Of a DNA stretch of 64,000 bases, positions 24,707-33,928 are shown in pieces (within the stretch, counting starts at the first letter, position 1; each line of letters starts with the position of its first letter). The stretch comes from Vibrio qingdaonensis (GTDB lineage: Bacteria > Pseudomonadota > Gammaproteobacteria > Enterobacterales > Vibrionaceae), in NCBI RefSeq assembly GCF_026191675.1, contig NZ_JAKRRY010000019.1, forward strand, positions 42,836 to 106,835. The letters are read 5' to 3'. Both the position numbers and the translations under genes were made by a program. Below the pieces are notes generated by a model. The model had not been told where the DNA came from, did not search any database, and saw nothing but the letters and a program-made list of their open reading frames with translations.

Positions 24707-25918
24707 TTATTTCTTATTGTATTTACCCAAGCTGTCGGTCACAAATGAACGATGGCGCACTAATAGCCACAAGAGCCCTCCTGTTATACCAACAAACAGC
24801 TGAATAGTGCCTAAGTTATTGATCAGGGATTCAGGATTAAGGGACACTAATACCATGCCAATGGAGCCGCAAATCATGGCGAAAAACTGAATTAGAGCCA
24901 CGGCAGAGCCTGTGTCGTGATCTTGTTGGTCTAGCATTAAGTTTGTTCCCGGCACTCGCATAGCAATAACCATCACCGTGGCTGGCGCTGCGATGCAGGC
25001 AAAAAGCCAAGGAGAAGTGTCGCCAATGGTGAGGGTGAGGATGCCAGCAATCGCGAGTAGTACAAAGCAAAGCGAAATGACGTTTTGTACTGATATGTGG
25101 CGAGACAGCTTCATATAGATTGTTGGACCAAAAGAAGCACACATGGCATTAAAGGCAAAGGCGTAGCTAAACTCTTGTTCCGTTAGGCCAAACCCATTGA
25201 TATAGATATAAGATCCGCTAGCAAGGAACGCCATGAGTGCCATCGGTGTCACGGAAAAAATGGCGAGCAATGCAACAAATCGTGGGTTTTTCATGACCAC
25301 ACCGAGTCGGCTCCATGACCGAAGCATTGAACCATCGTATTTGTTTTCGAGTGTTTCTCTGTAGAAAAATGCCAGTATAGAGGCAAAGCCCCCAAATACC
25401 GCGAGTGTGACAAACATCATTCGCCATGATGCAATCTGCAGCAAAAAGGCCCCAAGCACTGGTGCAATCATCGGGGCGATGATCACTAGTGACATAATGG
25501 TGGCCATTATCTTTTCTCGTTCCCTGCCATCATAAAGGTCTTTAACAATGGCCGTTGCCACCACGGTAATGGCACTGCCAGCAAAGGCTTGTAGAACGCG
25601 CGCAGCAATGAGTTGCTCAATACTACCCGCTAAGGCACAAAAGAGGCTCGCAAGCATATAACCACCAATACCCGTCAATAATATCGGTTTGCGTCCAAAC
25701 TTCTCACTGAGTGGCCCCCAAAATAGCAGACCGATAGCGTAGGTCACAAAATAGCTGCTAAGGGTCAAATTGACCATGGCTTGCTGGGTATCAAATACCT
25801 CAACCATTTGTGGTAATGCAGGTAAATATAAATCGATGGTGAGCGCTGGAAAGGCACTAATAATAACCAGAAAAAAGAGCATGCCTTTTTGACCTAGTAT
25901 CGGTTGAGGTTTTTTCAA
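24707..25918 (-). CDS. Bcr/CflA family multidrug MFS exporter
   Basis: 403 residues, 12 membrane segments. The N-terminal DLYLPALPQMVEVFDTQQAMVNLTLSSYFV and the loop GPLSEKFGRKPILLTG are typical of Bcr/CflA drug:proton antiporters. It is downstream of, and in line with, a MarR regulator (86-bp gap), so both probably share the operator-controlled promoter upstream of 26433. Three imperfect CTTATTT repeats lie over the stop codon (24696-24718). Confidence 0.88.
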   Translation of the reverse strand: MKKPQPILGQKGMLFFLVIISAFPALTIDLYLPALPQMVEVFDTQQAMVNLTLSSYFVTYAIGLLFWGPLSEKFGRKPILLTGIGGYMLASLFCALAGSIEQLIAARVLQAFAGSAITVVATAIVKDLYDGREREKIMATIMSLVIIAPMIAPVLGAFLLQIASWRMMFVTLAVFGGFASILAFFYRETLENKYDGSMLRSWSRLGVVMKNPRFVALLAIFSVTPMALMAFLASGSYIYINGFGLTEQEFSYAFAFNAMCASFGPTIYMKLSRHISVQNVISLCFVLLAIAGILTLTIGDTSPWLFACIAAPATVMVIAMRVPGTNLMLDQQDHDTGSAVALIQFFAMICGSIGMVLVSLNPESLINNLGTIQLFVGITGGLLWLLVRHRSFVTDSLGKYNKK

Positions 25919-26004
25919 ATGGTAACTCCTGAATGCGTCCGTGAATATTTTGTTGTTGAGACGTTTAAATGGATGAATGGTTGATGAGTACGGTCCGAAC
26001 TTAA

Positions 26005-26433
26005 CTAATAAGCCAGGTTGTTGTTAACGCGTTTAAGCAGGGCGCGTAAGGTTTCGGATTCGTCGTCCGAAAAACCGGTGAGCATATCGTTGATCATGCC
26101 CATTTCGACCTCGTCTAATCGCTCAAGCAGTTTTAACCCTTTGTCACTTAGCATGAGTTCGACTGAACGTTTGTCAGTAGTGCTTGCCTGTTTGATGATC
26201 AAATCTTGTTTATGTAGTCGCGCGACGATACGGGCAATTTGCGCTTTGTCGCGGTTCATTGACTCCACGAGCATTTGCTGTGACGCCCCTTGGCTGTCTC
26301 GAATATCACTCATCGCTTTATGTTCAAGCGGAGAGAATTCAACTTTCTGGCGAGTGACTTCCGCCACCATTTTCCCACGAGTCTTCATGCGAATTTCACG
26401 CAGGGTATGGCTGATGTCTCGGTATGTTGTCAT
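26005..26433 (-). CDS. MarR family transcriptional regulator
   Basis: 142 residues with a winged helix (QGASQQMLVESMNRDKAQIARIVARLHKQDLI) and the wing DKRSVELMLSDKG. It is the first gene of a pair with the Bcr-type exporter. Two symmetrical sites of the form GTTGA-N5-TCAAC lie just before its start codon (26452-26466 and 26472-26508), so autorepression relieved by a drug or phenolic ligand is likely. Confidence 0.88.
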   Translation of the reverse strand: MTTYRDISHTLREIRMKTRGKMVAEVTRQKVEFSPLEHKAMSDIRDSQGASQQMLVESMNRDKAQIARIVARLHKQDLIIKQASTTDKRSVELMLSDKGLKLLERLDEVEMGMINDMLTGFSDDESETLRALLKRVNNNLAY

Positions 26434-26451
26434 TGATTGCTGAGGTATTTG

Positions 26452-26466
26452 GTTGATTTAGTCAAC
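26452..26466. promoter_or_regulatory. MarR-type operator, proximal copy
   Basis: GTTGA-TTTAG-TCAAC, starting 18 bp upstream of the marR-type start codon, where it would block transcription or ribosome access. Confidence 0.55.
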
Positions 26467-26471
26467 GATTG

Positions 26472-26508
26472 TCGGCTTTTTAGTTGATTTGGTCAACTAA
26501 AAAGCCGA
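26472..26508. promoter_or_regulatory. MarR-type operator, distal copy inside a 37-bp perfect inverted repeat
   Basis: Perfect 16-bp arms (26472-26487 and 26493-26508) around TTTGG. The core GTTGA-TTTGG-TCAAC equals the proximal site at all but one centre base. Upstream of both divergent units (marR-bcr and phnC); the extra arm bases (TCGGCTTTTTA) could also make it a hairpin in RNA. Confidence 0.55.
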
Positions 26509-26660
26509 AGAAGGCGCCTTATATCCGATATCGAACGGCAACAATATCAAACTCGTCTATTGATAACGTTCATACCATAGTCATAAAAACATCGAAAAAC
26601 CGTCAACTAGTTGCGTTGAAATAGCAGTCAAATAAATGAAAGGTGATTCGGAGAAACGTT

Positions 26661-27500
26661 ATGGCGATGATTGCGCCGGAGCTGACCGTTGTCAGTGAAA
26701 CTAGTAATGTAGTCACACCCCTATTAGGGCGTAAGGTGCTGGAGACTCGAGCACTTACCAAGTCGTATCAAGACGATAAAGTAGTGCTAGATGGCATTGA
26801 TTTTACGCTGCATGCCGGTGAGTTTGTTGCGATTGTTGGTCGTTCTGGTGCGGGTAAGTCAACGTTATTACACACACTTAATGGCACGATTGCAGCAACA
26901 AGTGGTGAGATCTTAAATGTCCACACAGACCAATCTACGGACAACGTTTTGTCGATGACTCGCAAGGAACTTCGCGATTGGCGAACACACTGTGGCATGA
27001 TTTTTCAAGATTTCTGCCTCGTACCGCGTCTTGATGTGATTTCAAATGTATTGCTTGGACGCCTGAGCCACACCTCAACATTTAAGTCGTTATTTAAAGT
27101 ATTTAGTGATGAGGATCGAGCGGAAGCCATTCATTTACTCAAGTGGCTAAACATGCTGCCTTATGCCCTTCAACGAGCGGAAAATCTGTCAGGCGGTCAG
27201 CAGCAACGGGTCGCTATCTGTCGAGCCATGATGCAAAACCCTAAGATTCTGCTAGCAGATGAGCCCGTTGCCTCACTTGATCCCAAAAACACCGTAAGAA
27301 TTATGGAAGCATTGCAAAAAGTCAGTACTGACGGCATCGCAGTGATGGTGAATCTTCATTCTATTGAACTGGTTCAACAATACTGCACGCGCGTCATTGG
27401 TCTGGCAAAAGGACGAGTGATATACGACGGACATCCGTCAGGATTAAATGATGACGTTTTACATCGCCTGTACGGTGATGAACTCGATCAGGTTGGCTGA
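26661..27500 (+). CDS. phnC: Phosphonate-type ABC transporter, ATP-binding protein
   Basis: 279 residues from ATG 26661 (CGGAG upstream; a GTG at 26643 is in frame but poorer). Walker A is GRSGAGKST, the Q-loop region reads CGMIFQDF, the signature is LSGGQQQR, Walker [14 protein letters not shown]. The sequence follows PhnC ([26 protein letters not shown]). First gene of a four-gene import operon. Three GTCA motifs at 26580, 26602 and 26627 are at best a degenerate Pho box. Confidence 0.87.
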   Translation: MAMIAPELTVVSETSNVVTPLLGRKVLETRALTKSYQDDKVVLDGIDFTLHAGEFVAIVGRSGAGKSTLLHTLNGTIAATSGEILNVHTDQSTDNVLSMTRKELRDWRTHCGMIFQDFCLVPRLDVISNVLLGRLSHTSTFKSLFKVFSDEDRAEAIHLLKWLNMLPYALQRAENLSGGQQQRVAICRAMMQNPKILLADEPVASLDPKNTVRIMEALQKVSTDGIAVMVNLHSIELVQQYCTRVIGLAKGRVIYDGHPSGLNDDVLHRLYGDELDQVG

Positions 27501-27564
27501 TCACAAACAATTTTGCTGACTGGCACCTCGGCCACCAGTGATCATAATGAACAAGGAAGACAAA

Positions 27565-28488
27565 ATGAATAAGCTTTTTTCAGTAGGTTGTGCCATTGCG
27601 GCTGCCCTTTCTTTTAACGCGCAGGCGTCTGCACCAAATGAAATTAACCTCGGTATTTTAGGGGGGCAAAATGCAGCAGCACAGATCGGTGATAATCAAT
27701 GTGTGGCAACGTTTTTCCATAAAGAGCTGGGCGTAAAAACCAACATACGAAACTCAACAGACTATAACGCCGTCATTCAGGGACTATTGGGCGAAAAAAT
27801 TGATCTCGTGATCAATATGTCGCCAAAATCTTATGCGGAGATTTATCTAAATGACCCGAACGCGGTCGATCTTGTGGGTATTACCGTCGATAACAGTGAT
27901 GACTCACGTGGTTATCACTCGGTGATTCTTGTTAAAGAGGACAGTCCGTATCAGTCCATTGATGACCTTAAAGGTACGGCTTTTTCATTTGCCGATCCTA
28001 ACTCAACGTCAGGGTTTCTTATTCCCAATAATCAGTTAGAGACTCGCTTGGGAGGCAATATGGATAATAGCTTCAATAACTATTTTACATCCGTTAGCTT
28101 CTCCGGTGGTCATGAGCAAGACATTGTTGGTGTACTTAATGGGCAGTTTGATGCTGCAGTAACCTGGTCTTCAATGCTCGGCGATGCTCAGCAAGGGTAT
28201 ACCGCGGGCGCACTACTGCGCTATATGAGCCACGACCCTAAATTGATGGATAAAATCCGTATTATTTGGGAATCACCACTTATCGCCAATGGGCCAACAA
28301 TTGTTAGCAACAAGCTTGAGCCTCAGTTTAAAGACGACTTAGTTGCGGCAGTGAAGAAACTCGCTAAAGAAGACAATGAGTGCTTTAGCAAGGCCGCGGG
28401 TGGGCAGTTACATCTTGCGGATACCAGCGTTGCAGAATATCAGTCGATCATTGATTTAGTGAAGGCGACGAAGTTTGCTCAGAGATAG
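27565..28488 (+). CDS. phnD: Phosphonate-type ABC transporter, periplasmic binding protein
   Basis: 307 residues from ATG 27565 (AAGGAAG upstream) with a signal peptide ending near FNAQASA. The fold signature of the PhnD family is visible: DYNAVIQGLLGEKIDLVINMSPKSYAEIY, GYHSVILVKEDSPYQSIDDLKG, SFADPNSTSGFLIP and VAAVKKL. It would capture a phosphonate, phosphite or similar oxyanion. Which one is open, because no catabolic enzyme adjoins the operon. Confidence 0.87.
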   Translation: MNKLFSVGCAIAAALSFNAQASAPNEINLGILGGQNAAAQIGDNQCVATFFHKELGVKTNIRNSTDYNAVIQGLLGEKIDLVINMSPKSYAEIYLNDPNAVDLVGITVDNSDDSRGYHSVILVKEDSPYQSIDDLKGTAFSFADPNSTSGFLIPNNQLETRLGGNMDNSFNNYFTSVSFSGGHEQDIVGVLNGQFDAAVTWSSMLGDAQQGYTAGALLRYMSHDPKLMDKIRIIWESPLIANGPTIVSNKLEPQFKDDLVAAVKKLAKEDNECFSKAAGGQLHLADTSVAEYQSIIDLVKATKFAQR

Positions 28489-28560
28489 TCGGTTTACTCA
28501 AAGATGATACGTTTACTTAAAAATAAAGCGTTTGCTTCGCGATAATTTCTTTTCCCACCT

Positions 28561-28600
28561 ATAGCGGGAGATATGCCTACTTGGTTTTTGACCCCGCTAT
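28561..28600 (+). other. Hairpin between phnD and phnE
   Basis: ATAGCGGG (28561-28568) pairs with CCCGCTAT (28593-28600). It lies between the stop of the binding protein and the weakly initiated permease gene; such stems often protect the upstream mRNA and give more binding protein than permease. Confidence 0.4.
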
Positions 28601-28618
28601 CTCATTTTGGTTTTCATC

Positions 28619-29494
28619 ATGTTGTTTGAACACTATTACCAACAGATTCGACGTAAGCAGAAAGTGGACGCATTTATGTGGTCTGCCATGTTTATGGTTT
28701 TATATCTTATTTCCGGGCATTTTGCCGAGTTTAGTCTTGGTCAGATTATTCATAATGCCCCTGCGTTTTTTGACTATATCTTGGATACGGTTCCGAATCT
28801 GTCTTGGGACGTTTTGTTTGCGGGGCGAGATGAAGCAGGACACGCAGTACCTGGCTCTCTTATTTACTGGGGTTATCGGTTACCTATTCAGCTTCCGCTG
28901 CTTTGGGAGACGCTGAATGTAGCAATGGCTGCGACGCTTGTGTCTTCGATTATTGCGATTATTTTGGCGTTTCTCGCGGCGGGCAATGGTTATGCGCCGC
29001 CATCAGTTCGTATGGGTGTGCGCGCTTTTGTCGCGTTTTTGCGCACGATGCCAGAGTTGGCGTGGGCGGTCATGTTTGTGATGGCTTATGGTGTGGGTAC
29101 GTTTCCTGGATTTGTGGCATTGGCTTTACATACGGTTGGGAGCTTGACCAAACTCTTTTATGAATCGATTGAAACGGTATCTGATAAACCGATTCGCGGG
29201 TTAACGGCCGCAGGAGCAAGTCCGTTGCAGCGTGTGAGGTTTGCATTCTGGCCTCAGGTCAAGCCGATTGTTCTTTCTTATGTCTTTTTGCGGTTTGAAA
29301 TTAACTTTCGTTCGTCAACCATTCTTGGGTTAGTAGGGGCGGGAGGCATTGGGCAAGAATTAATGACGAATATCAGTTTAGGTCGTAATGACCAAGTCAG
29401 CATGACATTACTGCTGATCATTCTTGTTGTGGCCTTGATTGATATGTTGTCTGGGTTTTTGCGCAAGCAAGTTATCAGCGGAGAGATAAAATGA
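28619..29494 (+). CDS. phnE: Phosphonate-type ABC transporter permease, first copy
   Basis: 291 residues with about six membrane segments and the EAA-type loop near the end (GLTAAGASPLQRVRFAFWPQVKPIVL). The SSTILGLVGAGGIGQEL motif is typical of PhnE. No good ribosome-binding site precedes ATG 28619 or the in-frame TTG at 28607, so the start is uncertain. It overlaps the second permease by 4 bases. Confidence 0.83.
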   Translation: MLFEHYYQQIRRKQKVDAFMWSAMFMVLYLISGHFAEFSLGQIIHNAPAFFDYILDTVPNLSWDVLFAGRDEAGHAVPGSLIYWGYRLPIQLPLLWETLNVAMAATLVSSIIAIILAFLAAGNGYAPPSVRMGVRAFVAFLRTMPELAWAVMFVMAYGVGTFPGFVALALHTVGSLTKLFYESIETVSDKPIRGLTAAGASPLQRVRFAFWPQVKPIVLSYVFLRFEINFRSSTILGLVGAGGIGQELMTNISLGRNDQVSMTLLLIILVVALIDMLSGFLRKQVISGEIK

Positions 29495-30378
29495 GCACTT
29501 TAACGTTGCAACAAGTAAAACAAGAAAATAAAGAAATTTTTGCAAGCCAAGGGCGTTATCTTCGCGTGGTCATTATTGCCGCCTTAGCTGTGGTGGTTTA
29601 TTACCTAACATTTTTTGCCTTTTTCGGTGTTACACAACAGCAGTGGGAAATGGGAAATAGCAAAATTAGCAGCTATTTTTTGCATATGTTTGTTTGGCGT
29701 GACTTTTGGAATTGGCCGTTTGCGTATTATTTTTCTCAGATTGGAATCACGCTCGCGATTGTACTCGGTGGCACGTTAACCGCTTCTGTTGTGGCGCTTC
29801 CCCTGTCATTTTTTGCGGCGCGTAACGTTATGACCGGCCCCTTTGCGATAATCGCTCTATTTATTCGCCGTATATTTGATGTGCTTCGTGGTGTCGATAT
29901 GGCGATTTGGGGGATGATTTTTGTACGTGCGGTTGGGTTGGGCCCACTTGCTGGCGTGATGGCGGTATTTATCCAAGATCTTGGGTTGTTTGGCAAGTTA
30001 TTTGCCGAGAGTCATGAAGCCGTCGATCGAAAACCGACTAGGGGGCTAACTTCTCTAGGCGCGAACCATATACAAAAGCATCGCTTTGGGATTTTTACCC
30101 AGTCCTTCCCCACTTTTTTAGCGCTCACTTTATATCAATTAGAATCTAATACTCGTTCAGCCGCGGTACTTGGATTTGTTGGTGCGGGGGGCATTGGATT
30201 GGTCTATGCAGAAAACATGCGTTTATGGAACTGGGATGTGGTGACTTTTATTACTTTGATACTGGTTGTCATTGTGATGGCAATGGATAAAGTATCGAGT
30301 GTGCTACGTCAAAAATACATTATCGGTGAGAATATCCCGCTATTTGATAGTAAAACGTCGTATGGCAAAGGATCTTAG
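29491..30378 (+). CDS. phnE: Phosphonate-type ABC transporter permease, second copy
   Basis: 295 residues, about six membrane segments, EAA-type loop GLTSLGANHIQKHRFGIFTQSFP and the SAAVLGFVGAGGIGLVY motif. It starts on the overlapping ATGA of the first permease. Two unlike PhnE subunits probably form a heterodimeric channel, as in other phnCDEE operons. Confidence 0.85.
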   Translation: MSTLTLQQVKQENKEIFASQGRYLRVVIIAALAVVVYYLTFFAFFGVTQQQWEMGNSKISSYFLHMFVWRDFWNWPFAYYFSQIGITLAIVLGGTLTASVVALPLSFFAARNVMTGPFAIIALFIRRIFDVLRGVDMAIWGMIFVRAVGLGPLAGVMAVFIQDLGLFGKLFAESHEAVDRKPTRGLTSLGANHIQKHRFGIFTQSFPTFLALTLYQLESNTRSAAVLGFVGAGGIGLVYAENMRLWNWDVVTFITLILVVIVMAMDKVSSVLRQKYIIGENIPLFDSKTSYGKGS

Positions 30379-30472
30379 GTCAGCCTTCAACATCTAATGT
30401 GTCAGCTGGCGTATGTAGGCTCGGTGATTCAGGGGGGAGATCCGCTGCGCGAACGAGTAACCGTAAGGCTTA

Positions 30473-30511
30473 AAAAGCAGGAACAGGGGAGGCCTTGTTC
30501 CTGCTTTTCTA
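30473..30511 (+). terminator. Terminator of the phn operon
   Basis: 13-bp perfect arms AAAAGCAGGAACA (30473-30485) and the complement (30496-30508), followed by CTATTCTTTC; 95 bp after the last permease gene and before the convergent gene at 30550. Confidence 0.75.
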
Positions 30512-30549
30512 TTCTTTCGCTGGTTTCTTGCTATTGGGAGAACGTAGCG

Positions 30550-30924
30550 TTATTGCATTTCTTTCATCGCAGAGATGACAGAAGGGTCATTCAGAAGATT
30601 GAACAGAAGGCTCTTAGCGGAAGAACGTTGAGCGTCGGAGAGCATTTTCTTTGGGTTCTCTCTAGACTGAGTCAGAATGTTTTTGACGAATCGACTGTTG
30701 GTTCCTGATAGTTCGTACACGAAGCGGAGAGTGTCGAGTAACTCATCTTGAGCCAAGCTATAAACGGCCATTTCACAACTTAGGTTGTCCATAGATAGAA
30801 AGTTGTTTACCACGATCTGGCGTTCAGCGTTAAATTTCTCTTTGGCTTCAAAGGCATCAATCAAAGCTTGAACCCTATCGGCGATCGCGACAGGCACTTC
30901 CATTGTTTTTGTTTCATGAGTCAT
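30550..30924 (-). CDS. Conserved hypothetical protein, no recognised domain
   Basis: 124 residues from ATG 30924, which has AAGGAAAA upstream. Cytoplasmic, mostly helical by composition (VQALIDAFEAKEKFNAERQIVVNNFLSM…), no cysteine-rich or catalytic motif visible. It converges on the phn operon terminator; nothing links it to phosphonate uptake. I do not recognise the family. Confidence 0.6.
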   Translation of the reverse strand: MTHETKTMEVPVAIADRVQALIDAFEAKEKFNAERQIVVNNFLSMDNLSCEMAVYSLAQDELLDTLRFVYELSGTNSRFVKNILTQSRENPKKMLSDAQRSSAKSLLFNLLNDPSVISAMKEMQ

Positions 30925-31115
30925 CGTTGATTTTCCTTTTCTTACTGGCACTCACCATATCCGTTTCAATGGGCTATGGATCACTCCTGATTGCTTTAGA
31001 TGAGCCGCCTGTGGCTGATATCATCTATTTCTACTGTCTGTCAGTCTACGCTGTTGTTTCTCTTTCAGCATCTACTTTAGGGAGATTGTGGGGTAATGCA
31101 ATGGATATCAGTTGA
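30903..31115 (+). CDS. Possible small membrane protein, doubtful
   Basis: 70 residues with two hydrophobic segments (SLIFLFLLALTISVSMGYGSL and DIIYFYCLSVYAVVSL). The 5' end overlaps the divergent gene's start on the other strand by 22 bases and no clear ribosome-binding site is seen. It may be real from a later start, or chance. Confidence 0.25.
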   Translation: MFLFHESSLIFLFLLALTISVSMGYGSLLIALDEPPVADIIYFYCLSVYAVVSLSASTLGRLWGNAMDIS

Positions 31116-31397
31116 ATTACATTTTTTTACGTTCGTTAAGGCCATGCCTTAAGCAATTGGTGGTGAGTTTATGAGCAAGTTGTGTTTGTGGCCATGGGTT
31201 TGAGCGTTCTGTGCGCCTGACAGTCCGTTTCGGTCCTATTTAAACAGAGGGGGTCTCTCCTAAGGATAAATAGCGCACAGATTCGTGAATATGACCTCTA
31301 CAGAAAGCGACGTGAATTAAAATCTGATTAGGTTTTAGTTTGTCTAGGCGTTTGGTTTTATATCATCTTGGTGAATAAATAATAAGAGAGATATATT

Positions 31398-32798
31398 ATG
31401 AAACGGACAGGGGCTTGTATGATTTTGGCATTCGCCTTTAGCGGATACAGTGCCGTCACTCATGCTGACACTATTTTGCATGCTTTTAATTGGAAGTATG
31501 CCGATGTTAAAACCAATGCGACTGAAATTGCGCAGGCAGGGTATAAGAAAGTATTGATATCACCGGCGATGAAATCGAGTGGTAGTGAGTGGTGGGCGCG
31601 TTATCAGCCACAAGATCTTCGTACTATCGATTCTCCCTTAGGCAACAAACAAGATTTGCAAACCATGATTGATGCCTTGAAAGCGGTGGGTGTCGATGTG
31701 TATGCGGATGTGGTGCTTAATCACATGGCGAATGAAAGTTGGAAGCGTAGTGACTTAAATTACCCTGGAGTAGAGGTGCTGAGCGACTATGCTAATCGCT
31801 CAGATTACTACGCTAGTCAGACCCTATACGGTAATCTTGAACACGGTTTATTTTCTGAAAATGACTTTCACCCGGCGGGCTGCATAAGTGATTGGAATAA
31901 CCCTGGTGATGTTCAATATTGGCGCTTATGTGGCGGTGACGGAGATACGGGATTGCCGGATCTCGACCCCAATGATTGGGTGGTTTCTCAGCAACGTTTA
32001 TACCTTAATGCATTAAAGACTATGGGCGTGAAAGGTTTTCGTATTGATGCTGTTAAACACATGAGTCAATATCAAATAGATCAGATATTTACAGCTGATA
32101 TTACCTCAGGCATGCACGTATTTGGTGAGGTGATCACGAGTGGTGGTAAGGGGGATGGAGGCTATGAAGCTTTTCTTGCTCCTTATCTTAATAACACCAA
32201 TCATGCGGCTTATGATTTTCCTTTATTTGCCACAATACGCTCGGCATTTTCCATGAATGGTGGCTTAAATCAGCTGCATGACCCAAAAGCCTATGGTCAA
32301 GCACTTGATGATTCTCGAGCGATTACCTTTACCATCACCCATGACATCCCTACTAATGACGGCTTTCGTTATCAGATAATGGATCCGCAAGACGAACAAC
32401 TCGCCTACGCGTATATTCTTGGTAAGGATGGGGGAACACCGCTTGTTTATAGTGACGATTTACCCGACTCCGAAGATAAGGACAACGGTCGCTGGGGGCA
32501 GGTGTGGGACAGTACCTTGATGAAGAGTATGTTGAGCTTCCACAATGCCATGCAAGGAAAACCAATGACGGTTTTGTATAGTGATCAATGTAGTTTGCTC
32601 TTTAAGCGAGGCAAAGAGGGCATCGTGGGCATTAACAAGTGTGGTGAGGCCAGAACGATTACCGTGGATACGTATCAATTTGAGTTTAACTGGTATGTGG
32701 AATACCACGATGTATTGAGTGATGCTAAAGAGACTATCACGACTCGTTACCATGCGTTTGCTCTGCCACCGCGCAGTGCCAGCATGTTTAAGAGATGA
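31398..32798 (+). CDS. Secreted alpha-amylase (GH13)
   Basis: 466 residues with signal peptide 1-23 (…SAVTHA-DT). The four GH13 regions are present: DVVLNH (104-109), GFRIDAVKH with nucleophile Asp217, FGEV with acid/base Glu244, and FTITHD with Asp316. It hydrolyses internal alpha-1,4 links of starch or glycogen. The size and short C-terminal beta domain fit the small bacterial/plant-like amylases. AGAGAGATAT precedes the start. An inverted repeat TTAAGGC-CAT-GCCTTAA at 31136-31152 lies far upstream. No maltose-uptake genes are adjacent. Confidence 0.9.
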   Translation: MKRTGACMILAFAFSGYSAVTHADTILHAFNWKYADVKTNATEIAQAGYKKVLISPAMKSSGSEWWARYQPQDLRTIDSPLGNKQDLQTMIDALKAVGVDVYADVVLNHMANESWKRSDLNYPGVEVLSDYANRSDYYASQTLYGNLEHGLFSENDFHPAGCISDWNNPGDVQYWRLCGGDGDTGLPDLDPNDWVVSQQRLYLNALKTMGVKGFRIDAVKHMSQYQIDQIFTADITSGMHVFGEVITSGGKGDGGYEAFLAPYLNNTNHAAYDFPLFATIRSAFSMNGGLNQLHDPKAYGQALDDSRAITFTITHDIPTNDGFRYQIMDPQDEQLAYAYILGKDGGTPLVYSDDLPDSEDKDNGRWGQVWDSTLMKSMLSFHNAMQGKPMTVLYSDQCSLLFKRGKEGIVGINKCGEARTITVDTYQFEFNWYVEYHDVLSDAKETITTRYHAFALPPRSASMFKR

Positions 32799-32981
32799 GA
32801 TCAGTTGTAGTGAATAGTGAATAATGAATGACGGATCGTTAAAGATGACCCGTTATTGATGACGACATCATTGCTATGTTCATTGAATACGACAGACCTT
32901 AAAGCGCTCGTGAGTATGAAAATTACAGAGCGCTTTATTATTTAGTGTGTGAATTACTTACTGTGTGAGTTACTTAACGTG

Positions 32982-33023
32982 TTAATAGTTAATAGTTAAT
33001 AGTTAATAGTTAATAGTTAATAG
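32982..33023 (+). repeat. Heptanucleotide tandem repeat (TTAATAG)x6
   Basis: Six exact copies of a 7-mer in the 377-bp gap between the amylase and the HdeD gene, ending 153 bp before the HdeD start codon. The TAGT-rich unit contains many stop codons in all frames, so it is not coding. Such arrays are prone to slippage. Confidence 0.9.
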
Positions 33024-33175
33024 TTGATGCCAATCGCTTAATGACCGTTTTTTGAACGCCTGTCTAACCTACGCTTTGGAGCAAAGCGATTCCTTGGAAG
33101 CGAATATAACTTTCTTGAACTAGACTCATTGTGCAGTTAACGCATTGTTTCAGTACATTGTTTAAGAGGTCTTAA

Positions 33176-33736
33176 ATGGAAAATTCGAATCAGTCACCAC
33201 AGTCTGCTTTTCTGTCTAAAGGTTGGAAATACTTTGTCATCGTCGGAGTGGTTATTTCGCTGGCAGGAATAGGGGCGATGAGCTTACCAATACTGGCGGG
33301 TGTGACGATTTCAACGCTTATTGGAGCGGTATTACTATTCAGTGGTTTAGTGCAGGCCTACCACACATTGTCGATCCATTCGTGGAAAGAAAAACTGTGG
33401 TATGTATTAAGTGCGGTGTTGTATATCGTTGGAGGCTTATTTATTCTCTTTAAGCCACTTGCGGGGCTAGTGACTATCACAATGCTCATGGTGATAGTCA
33501 TGATATTAAACGGTCTAACTCGCGTGTTTTTTGGTCTTGGCAATCAAGGGTTACCTAGCCGGGGCATTATTATTGCCAGTGGTTTACTGTCGACGGTGAT
33601 TGGTGGCTATTTCTTTTTGTTACTCGACGACCCTGCATTCTCTACCGCACTGTTGGGAACGTTTATTGGAATTTCGCTGTTAATCGAAGGCATCAGCTTT
33701 GTGTTTCTCGGCATGAAACTAAAAAAGCTCTCTTAG
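33176..33736 (+). CDS. HdeD family membrane protein
   Basis: 186 residues with six membrane segments in three pairs and the family's glycine/Leu-rich pattern (VSLAGIGAMSLPILAGVTISTLIGAVLLFSGLVQAYHTL, GLFILFKPLAGLVTITMLM). HdeD is an acid-resistance inner-membrane protein in E. coli, where it is linked to high-density acid survival; the mechanism is open. GAGGTC precedes the ATG by 5 bases. Not accompanied by hdeAB. Confidence 0.85.
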   Translation: MENSNQSPQSAFLSKGWKYFVIVGVVISLAGIGAMSLPILAGVTISTLIGAVLLFSGLVQAYHTLSIHSWKEKLWYVLSAVLYIVGGLFILFKPLAGLVTITMLMVIVMILNGLTRVFFGLGNQGLPSRGIIIASGLLSTVIGGYFFLLLDDPAFSTALLGTFIGISLLIEGISFVFLGMKLKKLS

Positions 33737-33928
33737 CTCCATAGTGAAGAGAAATTATTTTCTAAACTTGCTCGTACCAATAAAAGAAAACCCCTTGCTT
33801 AGATTGCGTTTTTAGTGCCTTAAATTGGCGATTTAAGCCCCATGTAAATCACTGTTTTTAATGGGTTTCTATTTCTAGGAATTAAGATTGCTGGATGTTA
33901 GTCTTCTTCTGTAGGTAGGAGCACTAAC

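Noticed and set aside
26472..26508. Terminator upstream of phnC
   Set aside because: Long perfect stem, but it lies before two divergent genes with no transcript to end, has no U-run after it, and contains the same core as the nearby operator.
26580..26632. Pho box before phnC
   Set aside because: Three GTCA motifs occur, but spacing (22 and 25 bp) and flanking bases do not fit the 11-bp repeat consensus well enough.
32982..33023. CRISPR-like array
   Set aside because: Repeats are 7 bp with no spacers; a simple sequence repeat.
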